Below, one piece after another: positions 8,179-20,052 of a stretch of 64,000 nucleotides of DNA. Location: contig NZ_JAGEKR010000018.1 of the NCBI RefSeq assembly GCF_017565405.1, positions 28,839 to 92,838 of the forward strand, in the 5' to 3' direction. A model generated the notes under the pieces. That model ran no database searches. It worked only from the letters and a program-made list of their open reading frames with translations, and was not told the origin of the DNA. Within the stretch, counting starts at the first letter, position 1. Each line of letters starts with the position of its first letter. The position numbers and the translations under genes were made by a program. Origin of the DNA: Allobranchiibius sp. CTAmp26 (GTDB lineage: Bacteria > Actinomycetota > Actinomycetes > Actinomycetales > Dermatophilaceae).

Positions 8179-9654
8179 GTGCAGCGTCTTGTGGTGGGGG
8201 CGCGCGTCGCGGTGATCGGGGCTGGCCCCGGTGGTCTCCTGGCAGCGAAGCATGCGATCGAGGCCGGGTTCGATGTGACCGTGTTCGAGGCGAGCGACGA
8301 CCTCGGCGGGCAGTGGAACACCACGGCCGCGCACAGCGGGATCTGGCCGGGCATGCGGACGAACACCAGCCGGGCGATGACCGCGTTCTCCGATCACCGG
8401 GTGCCTTTGACGCACGAGTTGCATCCGTTCGCCGAGCAGATCCAGGACTACCTCCGCTCGTACTCCGACGCGTTCGGAGTGACCGAGCGCATCCGGTTCG
8501 GGACGCGTGTCACCGATCTGCGTCCGGCGTGGAGGGTGAACGACGAGCCGTTCGACGCGGTCGTTCTGGCGTCCGGACGGTTCCGTGCTCCGGTGCTACC
8601 GGCCGGTTTGGACGGCTTCACCGGTGAGATGCTGCACGCCTTCGACTACCCCGGTGCCGACCACTTCCGCGGGCGGCGTGTGCTGGTGTACGGCAACGGC
8701 GTGAGCGGGCACGAGATCGCATCCGATCTCGCGGCAACGACCAGCGTCATCTCCGCCTATCGCAAACCGCGCTACGTCCTGCAGAAGAACGTGGCCGGAG
8801 TCTCCTCGGATTGGCAGTGGTACACCCACATCGGAGCGCTCCGGCGGGCAGTGATGGCGCCGCAGAGCTATGGCGCCCTCCTGCGCGAGCGCGTGCTGCG
8901 GGTCGCCGGGAATCCAGCCGACTTCGGAGCGCCTGAACCCAGCGCCGACTTCTTCCTCGCCGGCCACTCGCTCTCCCAGGACTACCTCACGCAGATACAG
9001 GCCGGATCAATCGCATGCCGGCCGGCCATCATGACGGCGCTCGGGGATCGGGTGACCTTCGCCGACGGCAGCTGCGAACGAGTCGATGCGATCATCTGCG
9101 CGACCGGATACCGCCTCGACCTTCCTTACCTGTCCCAGGATCTGTGGGCGGTACTGCGACCCGATCTGCGACTGCACCACCGGACCATGCATCCAGACCT
9201 TCCGGGCTTCGGCGTCATCGGTCAGTTCGCTCTGCAGGGGCCCTACTTCCCGTTGCTCGAACTGCAAGCCCGCTGGATCGTCAACTCATGGGCCGGTGTC
9301 GGACCAGAGCCGGACGCGCGAGCCGCACGCGCAAGTGTTGCTACCGCTCCGCCGCCGATCGACTCGCACAACGTCCTTGCTCTCACCCTGGCCGATGCCG
9401 CTGGAGTGGCGCCCGACATCCGCGCCCGCCCTGACCTGGCCGAGCCGTTGCTGTTCGGGCCGATGCTGCCGCCTCGCTATCGCCTGGATGGGCCAGGGGC
9501 TCATCGCGATGCAGCGACGACCTTCCGGGACCAGCTAGCCACGTCCCCACGCGCCGCGGTCGAACCCGACGACATCGCGGCCTTGCCCGATGTCGGCTTT
9601 CCCGACCTGCTCCCCAGGGTTCGCCCACCGCAACCGCGCCCCATCGAGCAGTGA
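8179..9654 (+). CDS. FMO-like NAD(P)/FAD-dependent monooxygenase
   Basis: This 491-residue flavoprotein has an N-terminal FAD dinucleotide-binding motif (GAGPGGLLAAKHA), the flavin-monooxygenase fingerprint FTGEMLHAFDY (pattern FxGxxxHxxxY), and directly after it an NADPH-binding motif YGNGVSGHEIA. ATGYRLDLPYL near residue 310 matches the second ATG-containing motif of the family. GTG at 8179 is preferred over GTG at 8170 because GGAGG at 8166-8170 sits 8 nt before it. The enzyme should insert one oxygen atom at a soft nucleophile or carbonyl (N-, S- or Baeyer-Villiger oxidation). The substrate is unknown, and no pathway genes flank it apart from the hydrolase. Confidence 0.87.
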   Translation: MQRLVVGARVAVIGAGPGGLLAAKHAIEAGFDVTVFEASDDLGGQWNTTAAHSGIWPGMRTNTSRAMTAFSDHRVPLTHELHPFAEQIQDYLRSYSDAFGVTERIRFGTRVTDLRPAWRVNDEPFDAVVLASGRFRAPVLPAGLDGFTGEMLHAFDYPGADHFRGRRVLVYGNGVSGHEIASDLAATTSVISAYRKPRYVLQKNVAGVSSDWQWYTHIGALRRAVMAPQSYGALLRERVLRVAGNPADFGAPEPSADFFLAGHSLSQDYLTQIQAGSIACRPAIMTALGDRVTFADGSCERVDAIICATGYRLDLPYLSQDLWAVLRPDLRLHHRTMHPDLPGFGVIGQFALQGPYFPLLELQARWIVNSWAGVGPEPDARAARASVATAPPPIDSHNVLALTLADAAGVAPDIRARPDLAEPLLFGPMLPPRYRLDGPGAHRDAATTFRDQLATSPRAAVEPDDIAALPDVGFPDLLPRVRPPQPRPIEQ

Positions 9655-9799
9655 CCGCCCTGCGCCGACGAGACATCGGTCGGCTGAGACCCTCTCGGAA
9701 GGCCCCGCGTTTTCGGGCCGTCCTGCAGACCGACGTCTCATCAGGGCTCACCAGAGGTCGCGGCCGCCGCCGTACTTCCCTGGGCTACGGACATGGCGA

Positions 9800-9828
9800 A
9801 GGCCCTCCCGCCTGAGCGGAGAGGGCCT
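9800..9828 (-). terminator. Terminator hairpin downstream of tRNA-Ala
   Basis: AGGCCCTC at 9800-9807 pairs with GAGGGCCT at 9821-9828. The stem is extended by CCGC/GCGG around a short loop, with one bulged A. It lies just past the 3' end of tRNA-Ala in its direction of transcription and could serve both strands, ending the FMO transcript as well. Confidence 0.65.
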
Positions 9829-9843
9829 CTGACCTGCGAATTG

Positions 9844-9916
9844 TGGAGTGTAGGGGATTCGAACCCCTGACCCTCGCCTTGCAAAGGCGATGCTCTACCA
9901 ACTGAGCTAACACCCC
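9844..9916 (-). tRNA. tRNA-Ala (TGC anticodon)
   Basis: Read on the minus strand, this 73-nt cloverleaf has acceptor GGGGTGT pairing with ACACTCC, D-arm TAGCTCAGTTGGTAGAGC, anticodon loop CTTTGCAAG giving TGC, and T-arm GGTTCGAATCC. The discriminator base is A. The CCA end is not encoded, so it depends on the CCA-adding enzyme, a gene for which lies at 39001. It is the last element of the gyrA-side cluster DUF3566, tRNA-Ile, DLW-39, tRNA-Ala. Confidence 0.96.
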
Positions 9917-9984
9917 AGGCTCTGGTGTTCCTACCTGCACATCGAGGTGCAGCTAGGAGTCGCGCCGTACGGCGCGGAGCCGGA

Positions 9985-10128
9985 TCAGACGCCCGACGAG
10001 CCGCCTGTGGGGGGCTTGTCGGCGGCCTGGGCCCACAGGTCCTTGCCGGCCTTGTCCTGGTCCCGCTTCTTCTTGAAGGCAGCAGCCGCTGCGGCAGCAC
10101 CTGCCAGCACGACGATCTTCTTGAGCAT
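9985..10128 (-). CDS. DLW-39 family small protein
   Basis: This 47-residue gene is easily missed because of its size. The ATG at 10128 is preceded by a strong ribosome-binding site, AGGAGG, about 3-4 nt upstream. The protein starts MLKKIVVLAGAAAAAAAF, followed by KKKRDQDKAGKDLWAQAADK and a polar tail. The DLW triplet after a basic stretch, and the location beside gyrA and tRNA-Ile/Ala, match the actinobacterial DLW-39 family, which has no known function. A short N-terminal hydrophobic helix suggests membrane association; this is inference. Confidence 0.85.
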   Translation of the reverse strand: MLKKIVVLAGAAAAAAAFKKKRDQDKAGKDLWAQAADKPPTGGSSGV

Positions 10129-10187
10129 CGATCCTCCTGGACGGTACGACGGGCACGCGCGGGGAGCGCGTACCGAACGGCTGGTGG

Positions 10188-10261
10188 TGGGCCTAACAGG
10201 ACTTGAACCTGTGGCCTCTTCCTTATCAGGGAAGCGCTCTAACCGACTGAGCTATAGGCCC
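10188..10261 (-). tRNA. tRNA-Ile (GAT anticodon)
   Basis: On the minus strand the acceptor GGGCCTA pairs with TAGGCCC. The D-arm is TAGCTCAGTCGGTTAGAGC, the anticodon loop CTGATAA gives GAT, and the T-arm reads AGGTTCAAGTCCT. Length is 74 nt and the CCA end is not encoded. It sits between the DUF3566 gene and DLW-39, as in many Actinomycetota. Confidence 0.96.
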
Positions 10262-10410
10262 GTATCACCGCAGTGCGCCCACCCACGAAACCGCGGGTCA
10301 GGCGCCGAACGAGGTTACCTCAACCCCCCGGGACCAGCCAAAACGCCGGCGGTCCAAGCGAGAGTTGGGTGTACGCGGGCGCCCGATCGAGCGCACCCGT
10401 ACACCCGATG

Positions 10411-10953
10411 TCACTCGTCGGTCAGCGTGAGGTGCAGGCCGCCGACCAGCGAGGAGCAGATGTTGTAGAGGAACGCGCCCAGGGTCGCGATCGCCGTCAT
10501 CAGGAAGATGTCGATCACGCCGATGACCACCGACAGCGACATCACCCGCCCGAAGCCGATGTAGTCCATCAAGTTGAACGAGCTGCCCTTGCGGTCCATC
10601 GACCGCAACAGGTCGTTGAGGTTGCCGAAGACGCCCATCCCGGACAGCACGGTCCACAGCACCCCGGTCATCACCACGCCCGCGATTGCCACGGCGACCG
10701 AGAGCAGGAAGGCGATCTTGAAGACCGACCAGGGGTCGACCCGGGACAGCGAGAGCCGGACCCGGCGCGGGGTCGCGCGACCGGGCCGCGACGTACGGGC
10801 GGCCGGTCGGGGCGCGGGCCTGCCCCCACGGTTCGCCGCGGGTGCGGGTGCAGGGGCCTTGCGGGCCCCAGAGGTCCCGGCTTTGCCCGGTAGGCGCGCC
10901 GCGGGGCTGTCGTTCCCGGCCCGTGCGGTGTCATTCGGCGTGTCAGTGCTCAC
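10411..10953 (-). CDS. DUF3566 membrane protein
   Basis: The 180-residue protein has a disordered Pro/Ala/Arg-rich N terminus of about 65 residues, then the conserved [26 protein letters not shown] block that typifies DUF3566. A second hydrophobic helix covers [27 protein letters not shown]. The GTG start overlaps the gyrA stop (10950-10953), so it is translationally coupled to gyrase subunit A. The family is found next to gyrA across actinobacteria and a cell-envelope or division role has been suggested. Nothing in the sequence proves it. Confidence 0.88.
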   Translation of the reverse strand: MSTDTPNDTARAGNDSPAARLPGKAGTSGARKAPAPAPAANRGGRPAPRPAARTSRPGRATPRRVRLSLSRVDPWSVFKIAFLLSVAVAIAGVVMTGVLWTVLSGMGVFGNLNDLLRSMDRKGSSFNLMDYIGFGRVMSLSVVIGVIDIFLMTAIATLGAFLYNICSSLVGGLHLTLTDE

Positions 10954-13529
10954 TCAGGATCTCCAGACTCCTGCGGATCTGTAGTCCCAGTCTCGCCGGG
11001 TACAGGGTTTTCCTCGACTGACGCTACGGCATCATCGGCCAGCTCTTCGACCTCTGCCTCCGCATTGCGCGCCACGGCCACGATCGCGTCGCCCTTGTCG
11101 GGGGTCGCGAACTGCACTCCCTGGGTGGATCGGCCGGTACGCCGCACCTCATCCACCCGGGACCGCACGATCTTGCCCTTCTCCATCACGACCAGCACCT
11201 CGTCGCCGTCGTGGGTGATCAGGGCACCGACGAGGTCACCGCCGCGTTCGGAGATGTTGGCGACCTTCACCCCGAGCGTGGCCCGGCCCTTGGTCGGGTA
11301 GTCCGAGCTGGCGGTCCGCTTGGCCAGGCCGTTCTCGAAGACCACGAAGACGTCGGGGTCCTCGCCTTCGGGTACGACGTTCATCGCCAGCAGCTCGTCG
11401 CCGTCACGGAACTTCATGCCCGTCACACCCGAGGTGCCACGACCCATCGGCCGCAGGCTGTCGTCGGTGGCGTGGAAGCGCACCGACTGGCCCTTGCGGG
11501 AGACCAGCAGTACGTCGTCCAGGGGTGCGGCCAGCGCCGCCGCGACCAACTCGTCACCGTCACGCAGGTTGACCGCGATCAGCCCGCCGGAGCGCGGCGA
11601 GTCGTACTCGGTCAGCCGGGTCTTCTTGACCAGCCCGCGACGGGTCGCGAGCAGCAGGTACGGGTCGGTCGTGTAGTCGCGCAGCGCCATCACCTGGGCG
11701 ATCTGCTCGTCCGGCTGGAACGCCAGCAGGTTGGCGACGTGCTGGCCCTTGGCGTCCCGCGAACTCTCCGGCAGCTCGTACGCCTTGATCCGGTAGACCC
11801 GCCCGGCGTTGGTGAAGAAGAGCAGCCAGTGGTGGGTGGAGGTGGTGAAGAAGGTCGACACCACGTCGTCGCCGCGCAGTTGCGCACCGCGCACGCCCTT
11901 GCCGCCGCGCCGCTGGGAGCGGTACTCGGCCATCTTGACGCGCTTGGCGTAGCCCCCGCGGGTGATCGTGACGACCACGTCCTCCTCGGGGATCAGGTCC
12001 TCCATCGACATGTCACCGTCGAAGGGCACGATCTGGGTACGCCGCTCGTCGCCGTACTTGTCGACGATCTCGCCCAGCTCGGTGCTGACGATGCCGCGCT
12101 GCCGCTCGGGCTTAGCCAGGATGTCCTGGTAGTCCTCGATCATCCGCTGCAGCTCGTCGTGGTCGTCGGTGATCCGCTGACGCTCCATCGCGGCCAGCCG
12201 GCGCAGCTGCAGGTCGAGGATCGCCCGCGCCTGCAGCTCGTCGACGTCCAGCAGCTCCATCAGCCCGGTGCGTGCCTCGTCCGCGGACGGGCTGCGCCGG
12301 ATCAGGGCGATGACCTCGTCGAGCATCTCCAGCGCCTTGAGGTAGCCGCGCAGCAGGTGGATCTGCTCCTCGGCCTTGCGCAGCCGGTACTCGGTACGCC
12401 GGCGGATGACCTCGATCTGGTGGTCGACCCAGTGCTTGATGAACGAGCTGATCGGCAGCGTGCGCGGCACGCCGTCGACCAGGGCCAGCATGTTGGCGCC
12501 GAAGTTCTGCTGCAGCTGGGTGTGCTTGTAGAGGTTGTTCAGCACCACCTTGGCCACGGCGTCGCGCTTCAGCACGATGACCAGGCGCTGCCCCGTACGA
12601 CCGGAGCTCTCGTCGCGCAGGTCGGCGATGCCGGCGATCCGCCCGTCCTTGACCTGCTGGGCGATCTTCTCCGCCAATGCGTCCCGGTTGACCTGGTACG
12701 GCAGCTCGGTGACCACGAGGCACTGACGGCCCTGGATCTCCTCGACCTCCACCACCGCGCGCATCGTGATCGAGCCACGACCGGTGCGGTACGCGTCCTC
12801 GATGCCACGGCGACCGAGCACCAGGGCGCCGGTCGGGAAGTCCGGGCCCGGGATCAGGGTGAGCAGCTTCTCCAGCAGCTCCTCCCGAGTCACCTCCGGG
12901 TTCTCCAGCAGCCACAGGGCGCCCGAGGCGACCTCGCGCAGGTTGTGCGGCGGGATCTGGGTCGCCATCCCGACCGCGATGCCGGCCGAGCCGTTGACCA
13001 ACAGGTTGGGGTAGCGCGCCGGCAGCACGACCGGCTGCATCGTCTTGCCGTCGTAATTGGGCTCGAAGTCGACGGTCTCCTCGTGGATGTCGCGTACGAG
13101 CTCCATCGACAGCTGCGTCATCCGGCACTCGGTGTACCGCGGCGCCGCAGCCCCGTCGTTGCCCGGCGAGCCGAAGTTGCCCTGCCCGTCGACCAGCGGG
13201 TAGCGCATCGACCACGGCTGCACCAGCCGCACCATGGCGTCGTAGATCGGCGCGTCACCGTGCGGGTGGTAGTGACCCATCACGTCACCGACGACGCGGC
13301 TGCACTTGTTGTACCCGCGGTCGGGACGGTAGCCACCGTCGTACATCGCGTAGACGATGCGGCGGTGCACCGGCTTCAACCCGTCGCGTACGTCGGGCAG
13401 CGCGCGGCTCACGATCACGCTCATCGCGTACTCGATGTAGCTGCGCTGCATCTCCGCGTTGAGGTCGGTGGCCTCGATGCCGGTGCGCCCGGGGCCTTCG
13501 CCGTCCGGTGGGCCTGTCACGTCAGACAT
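10950..13529 (-). CDS. gyrA: DNA gyrase subunit A
   Basis: The 859-residue breakage-reunion subunit of gyrase introduces negative supercoils with GyrB. The winged-helix domain carries catalytic Tyr132 in AAAPRYTE, and the C-terminal region contains the beta-pinwheel repeats, including the GyrA-box-like QRRGGKG. The quinolone-resistance-determining loop reads [10 protein letters not shown]: Ala93 stands where E. coli has Ser83, and Pro94 follows. This pattern is associated with lower fluoroquinolone sensitivity in other bacteria. It follows gyrB by about 106 bp and overlaps the DUF3566 start by 4 nt. The ATG start lies in an ordinary context before the conserved [19 protein letters not shown]. 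Confidence 0.97.
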   Translation of the reverse strand: MSDVTGPPDGEGPGRTGIEATDLNAEMQRSYIEYAMSVIVSRALPDVRDGLKPVHRRIVYAMYDGGYRPDRGYNKCSRVVGDVMGHYHPHGDAPIYDAMVRLVQPWSMRYPLVDGQGNFGSPGNDGAAAPRYTECRMTQLSMELVRDIHEETVDFEPNYDGKTMQPVVLPARYPNLLVNGSAGIAVGMATQIPPHNLREVASGALWLLENPEVTREELLEKLLTLIPGPDFPTGALVLGRRGIEDAYRTGRGSITMRAVVEVEEIQGRQCLVVTELPYQVNRDALAEKIAQQVKDGRIAGIADLRDESSGRTGQRLVIVLKRDAVAKVVLNNLYKHTQLQQNFGANMLALVDGVPRTLPISSFIKHWVDHQIEVIRRRTEYRLRKAEEQIHLLRGYLKALEMLDEVIALIRRSPSADEARTGLMELLDVDELQARAILDLQLRRLAAMERQRITDDHDELQRMIEDYQDILAKPERQRGIVSTELGEIVDKYGDERRTQIVPFDGDMSMEDLIPEEDVVVTITRGGYAKRVKMAEYRSQRRGGKGVRGAQLRGDDVVSTFFTTSTHHWLLFFTNAGRVYRIKAYELPESSRDAKGQHVANLLAFQPDEQIAQVMALRDYTTDPYLLLATRRGLVKKTRLTEYDSPRSGGLIAVNLRDGDELVAAALAAPLDDVLLVSRKGQSVRFHATDDSLRPMGRGTSGVTGMKFRDGDELLAMNVVPEGEDPDVFVVFENGLAKRTASSDYPTKGRATLGVKVANISERGGDLVGALITHDGDEVLVVMEKGKIVRSRVDEVRRTGRSTQGVQFATPDKGDAIVAVARNAEAEVEELADDAVASVEENPVPGETGTTDPQESGDPE

Positions 13530-13578
13530 GAATTCCCTTGATCCTCAGTTGTTTCTTCTCAAGCGATGGGCTGCACCT

Positions 13579-13630
13579 GCGAGTGTCCGCGAATTCGTGC
13601 ACCCGTCTGCGCGATTCTGCGGACACTCGC
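13579..13630 (-). repeat. Inverted repeat in the gyrB-gyrA spacer
   Basis: GCGAGTGTCCGC at 13579-13590 and GCGGACACTCGC at 13619-13630 are perfect 12-nt complements with a 28-nt loop. The structure begins only a few bases after the gyrB stop. It could attenuate read-through into gyrA or protect the gyrB end. There is no T tract, so full termination is doubtful. Confidence 0.6.
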
Positions 13631-13635
13631 GAGTG

Positions 13636-16023
<2,388 letters not shown>

Positions 16024-16037
16024 TCAGCGGCGTCGGG

Positions 16038-16790
16038 TCACTTGCGCATCACGTCGATGAACGTCGGCGACGTCCGGGACCCGCTCGGCGGGATCGTGCA
16101 CTGGATGTAGGGCCCGATCACGCAGTTGAGCTGGTAGGTCTGCTTGGTCGCCGCGCTCGTGGCGTCGAAGCTGAAACTGCCGCCGCTCGTGGACGCCGCT
16201 CGCGCGGTCGCCTGGTTCGCGACGTCGGCCACGAAGGCGCATGTCGTCCCCGAGCCGCTCACCTTGTATCCGGTGTCCGTGCCCTGGCACTTCTCGAAAC
16301 CGGGCGGCGGAGCGGTGGCGGGCGCCGGGGTCGACGCCTTGCTCGACGGCGAGTTGCTGCTCGGCGCGGATGACGAGGTGGACGGCGCGGACGGTGGCGG
16401 GGTGCTCGTCACGGTCCGGGTCACCACGGGGGTGGTGCTCGCCGCGGTGTTGGGGTGGGTGCGCTGGCCGCGCAGGATCATGAACCCGACGACCGCGATC
16501 GCCAGCACCGAGGCGCCGATCACCACCCAGGGCAGCACCATGCTGGCGCCGCGCGGGGGCGGGGGAGAGCCGACAGGCCCCCCGTCGTACGCCGGCGGCG
16601 CCGACCTGGCGCGTCCGGGCGCGACCGGAGGGGGCTCGTCGTACCCGGGCCCGCCCGGGGCCATCGGTGCGAATCCTGCGGGGTCGGTGGGGTGGTCCGC
16701 GGCTCGTGCGCGGGATCCCCGATCGGCCGGGAAAAGGTCGTCGAAGGTGTCGTCGCTCGCCGGCGTACGTGGGTCGTGGTGGTCTGACAC
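16038..16790 (-). CDS. Single-pass membrane protein, unknown function
   Basis: The roughly 250-residue protein has a Pro/Gly/Asp-rich cytoplasmic N terminus, one transmembrane helix (MVLPWVVIGASVLAIAVVGFMIL), a Ser/Thr/Pro linker, and an extracellular domain of about 80 residues. That domain has four cysteines (FEKCQGTD, GTTCAFVAD, LNCVIGPYIQCTIPPSG) that may form two disulphides. The GTG at 16790 has AGGA about 12 nt upstream; an ATG at 16832 is the alternative. It lies between gyrB and the DUF721 gene, a slot where actinobacteria carry variable membrane proteins. No named family is recognised. Confidence 0.65.
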   Translation of the reverse strand: MSDHHDPRTPASDDTFDDLFPADRGSRARAADHPTDPAGFAPMAPGGPGYDEPPPVAPGRARSAPPAYDGGPVGSPPPPRGASMVLPWVVIGASVLAIAVVGFMILRGQRTHPNTAASTTPVVTRTVTSTPPPSAPSTSSSAPSSNSPSSKASTPAPATAPPPGFEKCQGTDTGYKVSGSGTTCAFVADVANQATARAASTSGGSFSFDATSAATKQTYQLNCVIGPYIQCTIPPSGSRTSPTFIDVMRK

Positions 16791-16857
16791 GGTAAAGGAA
16801 ATCCTGCCGTTGCGTACAGATTGCCCCACCACGGTAAGGGCGAACCCGGTGTTTCGC

Positions 16858-17418
16858 TCAACCGTAGGTGTCGCGCGGCCCTCGTCCGGGGGCGCTGCGC
16901 AGCCCGTGCGACCACGACGGAGACCCCGGTCCGGTCACCCGCAGCTCGGTCACCACGTCGGCCCCGACGACCTGCTCCATCCGGCCGAGCAGGGTCGAGG
17001 CCAGCAGTCTCAACTGGGTGGCCCAGGCCGTGGAGTCCGCCTTCACGGTGAGCACCCCGTCGGCGTACGCGACGGGTTCGCTGTGCGCCGCGACGTCCTC
17101 GCCGACGATCTCCCGCCAGCGGCCCATCACGGCGCCGGCCGCGACGTCGAGCTGCCAGCCGCGTTCGGAGAGCAGCTTGTCGAACTGGTTGCCCAGCAGC
17201 GACGGGTCACGCCCGTCGTCCTGGGCCCGGCCCTGCCCGATGTCACCGGCCCGCGGGCGGCGCTTCGGGATGCGGGCACCGGGGCGGAATCCCTTCTCCG
17301 AGGCGCTCATTCGCGCCCGGGCGACGGCTTCGCGTGCCGCGGCGAAACGGTCGGCGACCAGCTCCTCGTCGGCGCCCTCGCCCGCGCCCGACGGCTCCTG
17401 CGACTCGTCGTCGTTCAC
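16858..17418 (-). CDS. DUF721 (DciA-like) protein
   Basis: The 186-residue protein has a charged N terminus and a C-terminal DUF721 domain, from LLSERGWQLDVAAGAVMGRWREIVGEDVAAHSEP to the end, with the family hallmark LTVKADSTAWATQLRLL. DUF721 includes DciA, the helicase-loading factor used by bacteria that lack DnaC, so a role in loading DnaB at oriC is plausible. The GTG start overlaps the recF stop (17415-17418), and recF-DUF721-gyrB is the usual actinobacterial order. The N-terminal half is poorly conserved. Confidence 0.87.
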   Translation of the reverse strand: MNDDESQEPSGAGEGADEELVADRFAAAREAVARARMSASEKGFRPGARIPKRRPRAGDIGQGRAQDDGRDPSLLGNQFDKLLSERGWQLDVAAGAVMGRWREIVGEDVAAHSEPVAYADGVLTVKADSTAWATQLRLLASTLLGRMEQVVGADVVTELRVTGPGSPSWSHGLRSAPGRGPRDTYG

Positions 17419-18650
17419 GAGATGGCCCGCGTCGGAGTCGCGTCGGAGGGGTCGCTCTCGACCTCGTCAGTGGTCGGGGCTGTGGCGGCCGATGCGCTCG
17501 GGTCGGGCGGCGGCACCGTGACCGCACCCCGGCGTACGTCGTAGAGCCGGCCGGCCAGGTCCGGCGGCACATCGTCGCGGACCGCGGCTGTGATGAGTAC
17601 CTGTTCGCAGTCGGAGATCAGGGCAGCCAGGCGGGTCCGCCGGCCGACGTCCAGCTCGGCGAAGACGTCGTCCAGCACGAGCACCGGATCGGTCGCCACA
17701 TCGGCGCGCAACAACTGGTAGCCCGCCAGGCGCAGCGCGAGGGCGAACGACCACGACTCGCCGTGGCTCGCGTACCCCTTGGCGGGCAGCTCGCCCAGGG
17801 TCAGCTCCAGGTCGTCGCGGTGCGGCCCGACCAGGGTGATGCCGCGCTCGACCTCGCGGCTGCGCTGCTCGGCGAAGCCCGCGTGCATCGCCGCGGTGAT
17901 CTCCTCCACGGTCGGCACCGCGCCGTCACCGGACGGCACCGGCGCCAGCCCCGGCAGCGACGTCTGGTAGTCGATCCGGGCACCGGACACGCTGTCGCTG
18001 ACCTGGTCGTAGGCCTGCCCGACGTACGGCGCGAGGTCGCGCAGCAGCCGCAGCCGCGCGTACGTCAGGTTGGCCCCGGTCGCGGCGAGGTGGGTGTCCC
18101 AGACGGGCAGCGAGTCGGCCAGCGCCGCGTCGTTCCTGCTGGTGCGGGCGTTCTTCAGCAACGCGTTGCGCTGCTTGAGGATCTTGTCGTAGTCCGAGCG
18201 CGCTGCGGCCCACCGTGGTTGGCGCGCGACCAGCAGGTCGTCCAGGAAGCGGCGCCGCCCGGCCGGGTCCCCCTTCACCAGCGCCAGGTCCTCGGGGGCG
18301 AAGAGCACGGTCCGCAGGCTGCCGAGGATGTCCCGGGGCCGCACGGCGGCACCCCTGCCGAGGCGGGCGCGATTGGCCCGTCCGGGGTTGATCTCGATCT
18401 CGATGCTCTGGTCGCGCCCGTCGCGCACCACGACCGCGCGGACGACGGCCTGCTCGTCACCGGCCCGGATCAGCGGGTGGTCGGTGGCGACGCGGTGCGA
18501 GCCGAGGGTGGCGAGGTAGCCGACCGCCTCCACGAGGTTGGTCTTGCCCTGCCCGTTGCGCCCGACCAACGTCGTGACCCCGGGTTCGAAGTCGAGCTCG
18601 AGCTGCTCATAGGACCGGAACCCGGTCAGAGTCAGCCGTCGCAGGTACAT
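17415..18650 (-). CDS. recF: DNA replication and repair protein RecF
   Basis: The 411-residue SMC-like ATPase helps load RecA at gaps in the RecFOR pathway. It has Walker A GRNGQGKT (residues 30-37) after the conserved start MYLRRLTLTGFRSYEQLEL. The signature region is near GITLVGPHRDDLEL, and Walker B/D-loop is VLVLDDVFAELD. The last 30 residues are a low-complexity acidic/Thr-rich tail. It shares a 4-nt overlap with the DUF721 gene. A 136-bp spacer with an inverted repeat separates it from gnd. Confidence 0.95.
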   Translation of the reverse strand: MYLRRLTLTGFRSYEQLELDFEPGVTTLVGRNGQGKTNLVEAVGYLATLGSHRVATDHPLIRAGDEQAVVRAVVVRDGRDQSIEIEINPGRANRARLGRGAAVRPRDILGSLRTVLFAPEDLALVKGDPAGRRRFLDDLLVARQPRWAAARSDYDKILKQRNALLKNARTSRNDAALADSLPVWDTHLAATGANLTYARLRLLRDLAPYVGQAYDQVSDSVSGARIDYQTSLPGLAPVPSGDGAVPTVEEITAAMHAGFAEQRSREVERGITLVGPHRDDLELTLGELPAKGYASHGESWSFALALRLAGYQLLRADVATDPVLVLDDVFAELDVGRRTRLAALISDCEQVLITAAVRDDVPPDLAGRLYDVRRGAVTVPPPDPSASAATAPTTDEVESDPSDATPTRAIS

Positions 18651-18693
18651 CGTGCGAAGTCTAGGAGCACAACCGATTCTTGCCCGACCCGCC

Positions 18694-18761
18694 GAGTGGC
18701 ATACCTATGTTTCCAGTGGCGCACTCCTACGGGGTGCACTCGACACATATGTATGCCACTC
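18694..18761. repeat. Inverted repeat between recF and gnd
   Basis: GAGTGGCATACCTATG at 18694-18709 and CATATGTATGCCACTC at 18746-18761 are complementary at 15 of 16 positions. They flank a 36-nt core that itself holds a smaller GTGCNC-type hairpin. The element is compact, fully intergenic and could be a terminator for gnd, a structured RNA leader for recF, or a small mobile palindrome. The sequence alone does not decide. Confidence 0.6.
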
Positions 18762-18786
18762 AGCGTCGACCTTCGTGGGGTGAGGC

Positions 18787-19695
<909 letters not shown>

Positions 19696-19769
19696 GTCCA
19701 ACTCCTTGTTCGCCGGTGGGTCAGGTGCTCGCGACATCCGCGAGCCGACATCGGGCTCGACGCTACTCC

Positions 19770-19895
19770 CGCTCGGTTGTCAGCGTCCTCAGGGCGCCGA
19801 CACCACGAATCCGCTGACAATCACGCAGGACCCGCTCGGTTGTCAGCGCTTTCCTGGCGCCGACACCACGAACCTGCTGACGATCGCGATCGGTC
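19770..19895. repeat. 63-bp tandem duplication upstream of gnd
   Basis: Two direct copies with period 63 start at 19770 and 19833. Shared blocks are CGCTCGGTTGTCAGCG (19770-19785, 19833-19848) and GCGCCGACACCACGAA (19794-19809, 19857-19872). Each copy can fold on itself because TTGTCAGCG near its start is the complement of CGCTGACAA (or a close variant) near its end. Confidence 0.75.
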
Positions 19896-20052
19896 TAGCT
19901 CGCTGTCCCTTGCTTCGTGAGCGTCGCCCGCAACCTTCGCTTCGCCCGGTCTAGCTCGCTGTCCCTTCGTTCGCGAGCGTCGCCCGGACTGCGCTGCGGC
20001 CGCGTACTCGCTGCGCTCGCCCGCAACCTTCGCTACGCCCGGTCTAGCTCGC
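19892..20052. repeat. Repeats copying the dnaN 3' end
   Basis: GGTCTAGCTCGC occurs at 19892, 19948 and 20041. The last copy contains the dnaN stop codon (TAG read leftward). The first two extend into a shared unit of about 39 bp ending in GAGCGTCGCCCG. The block between is rich in GCTCGC/GCGAGC complements that can form hairpins. It looks like decayed local duplication of the dnaN terminus, perhaps used as a terminator region. Confidence 0.6.

Noticed and set aside
9741..10100. 119-codon minus-strand frame across tRNA-Ala
   Set aside because: It reads through the tRNA gene and is out of frame with the convincing DLW-39 gene.
11211..13541. Long open frame on the + strand opposite gyrA (about 776 codons)
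   Set aside because: It mirrors gyrA and is rich in His/Gln/Arg/Val from GC-rich antisense codons. No family resemblance; a shadow of the real gene.
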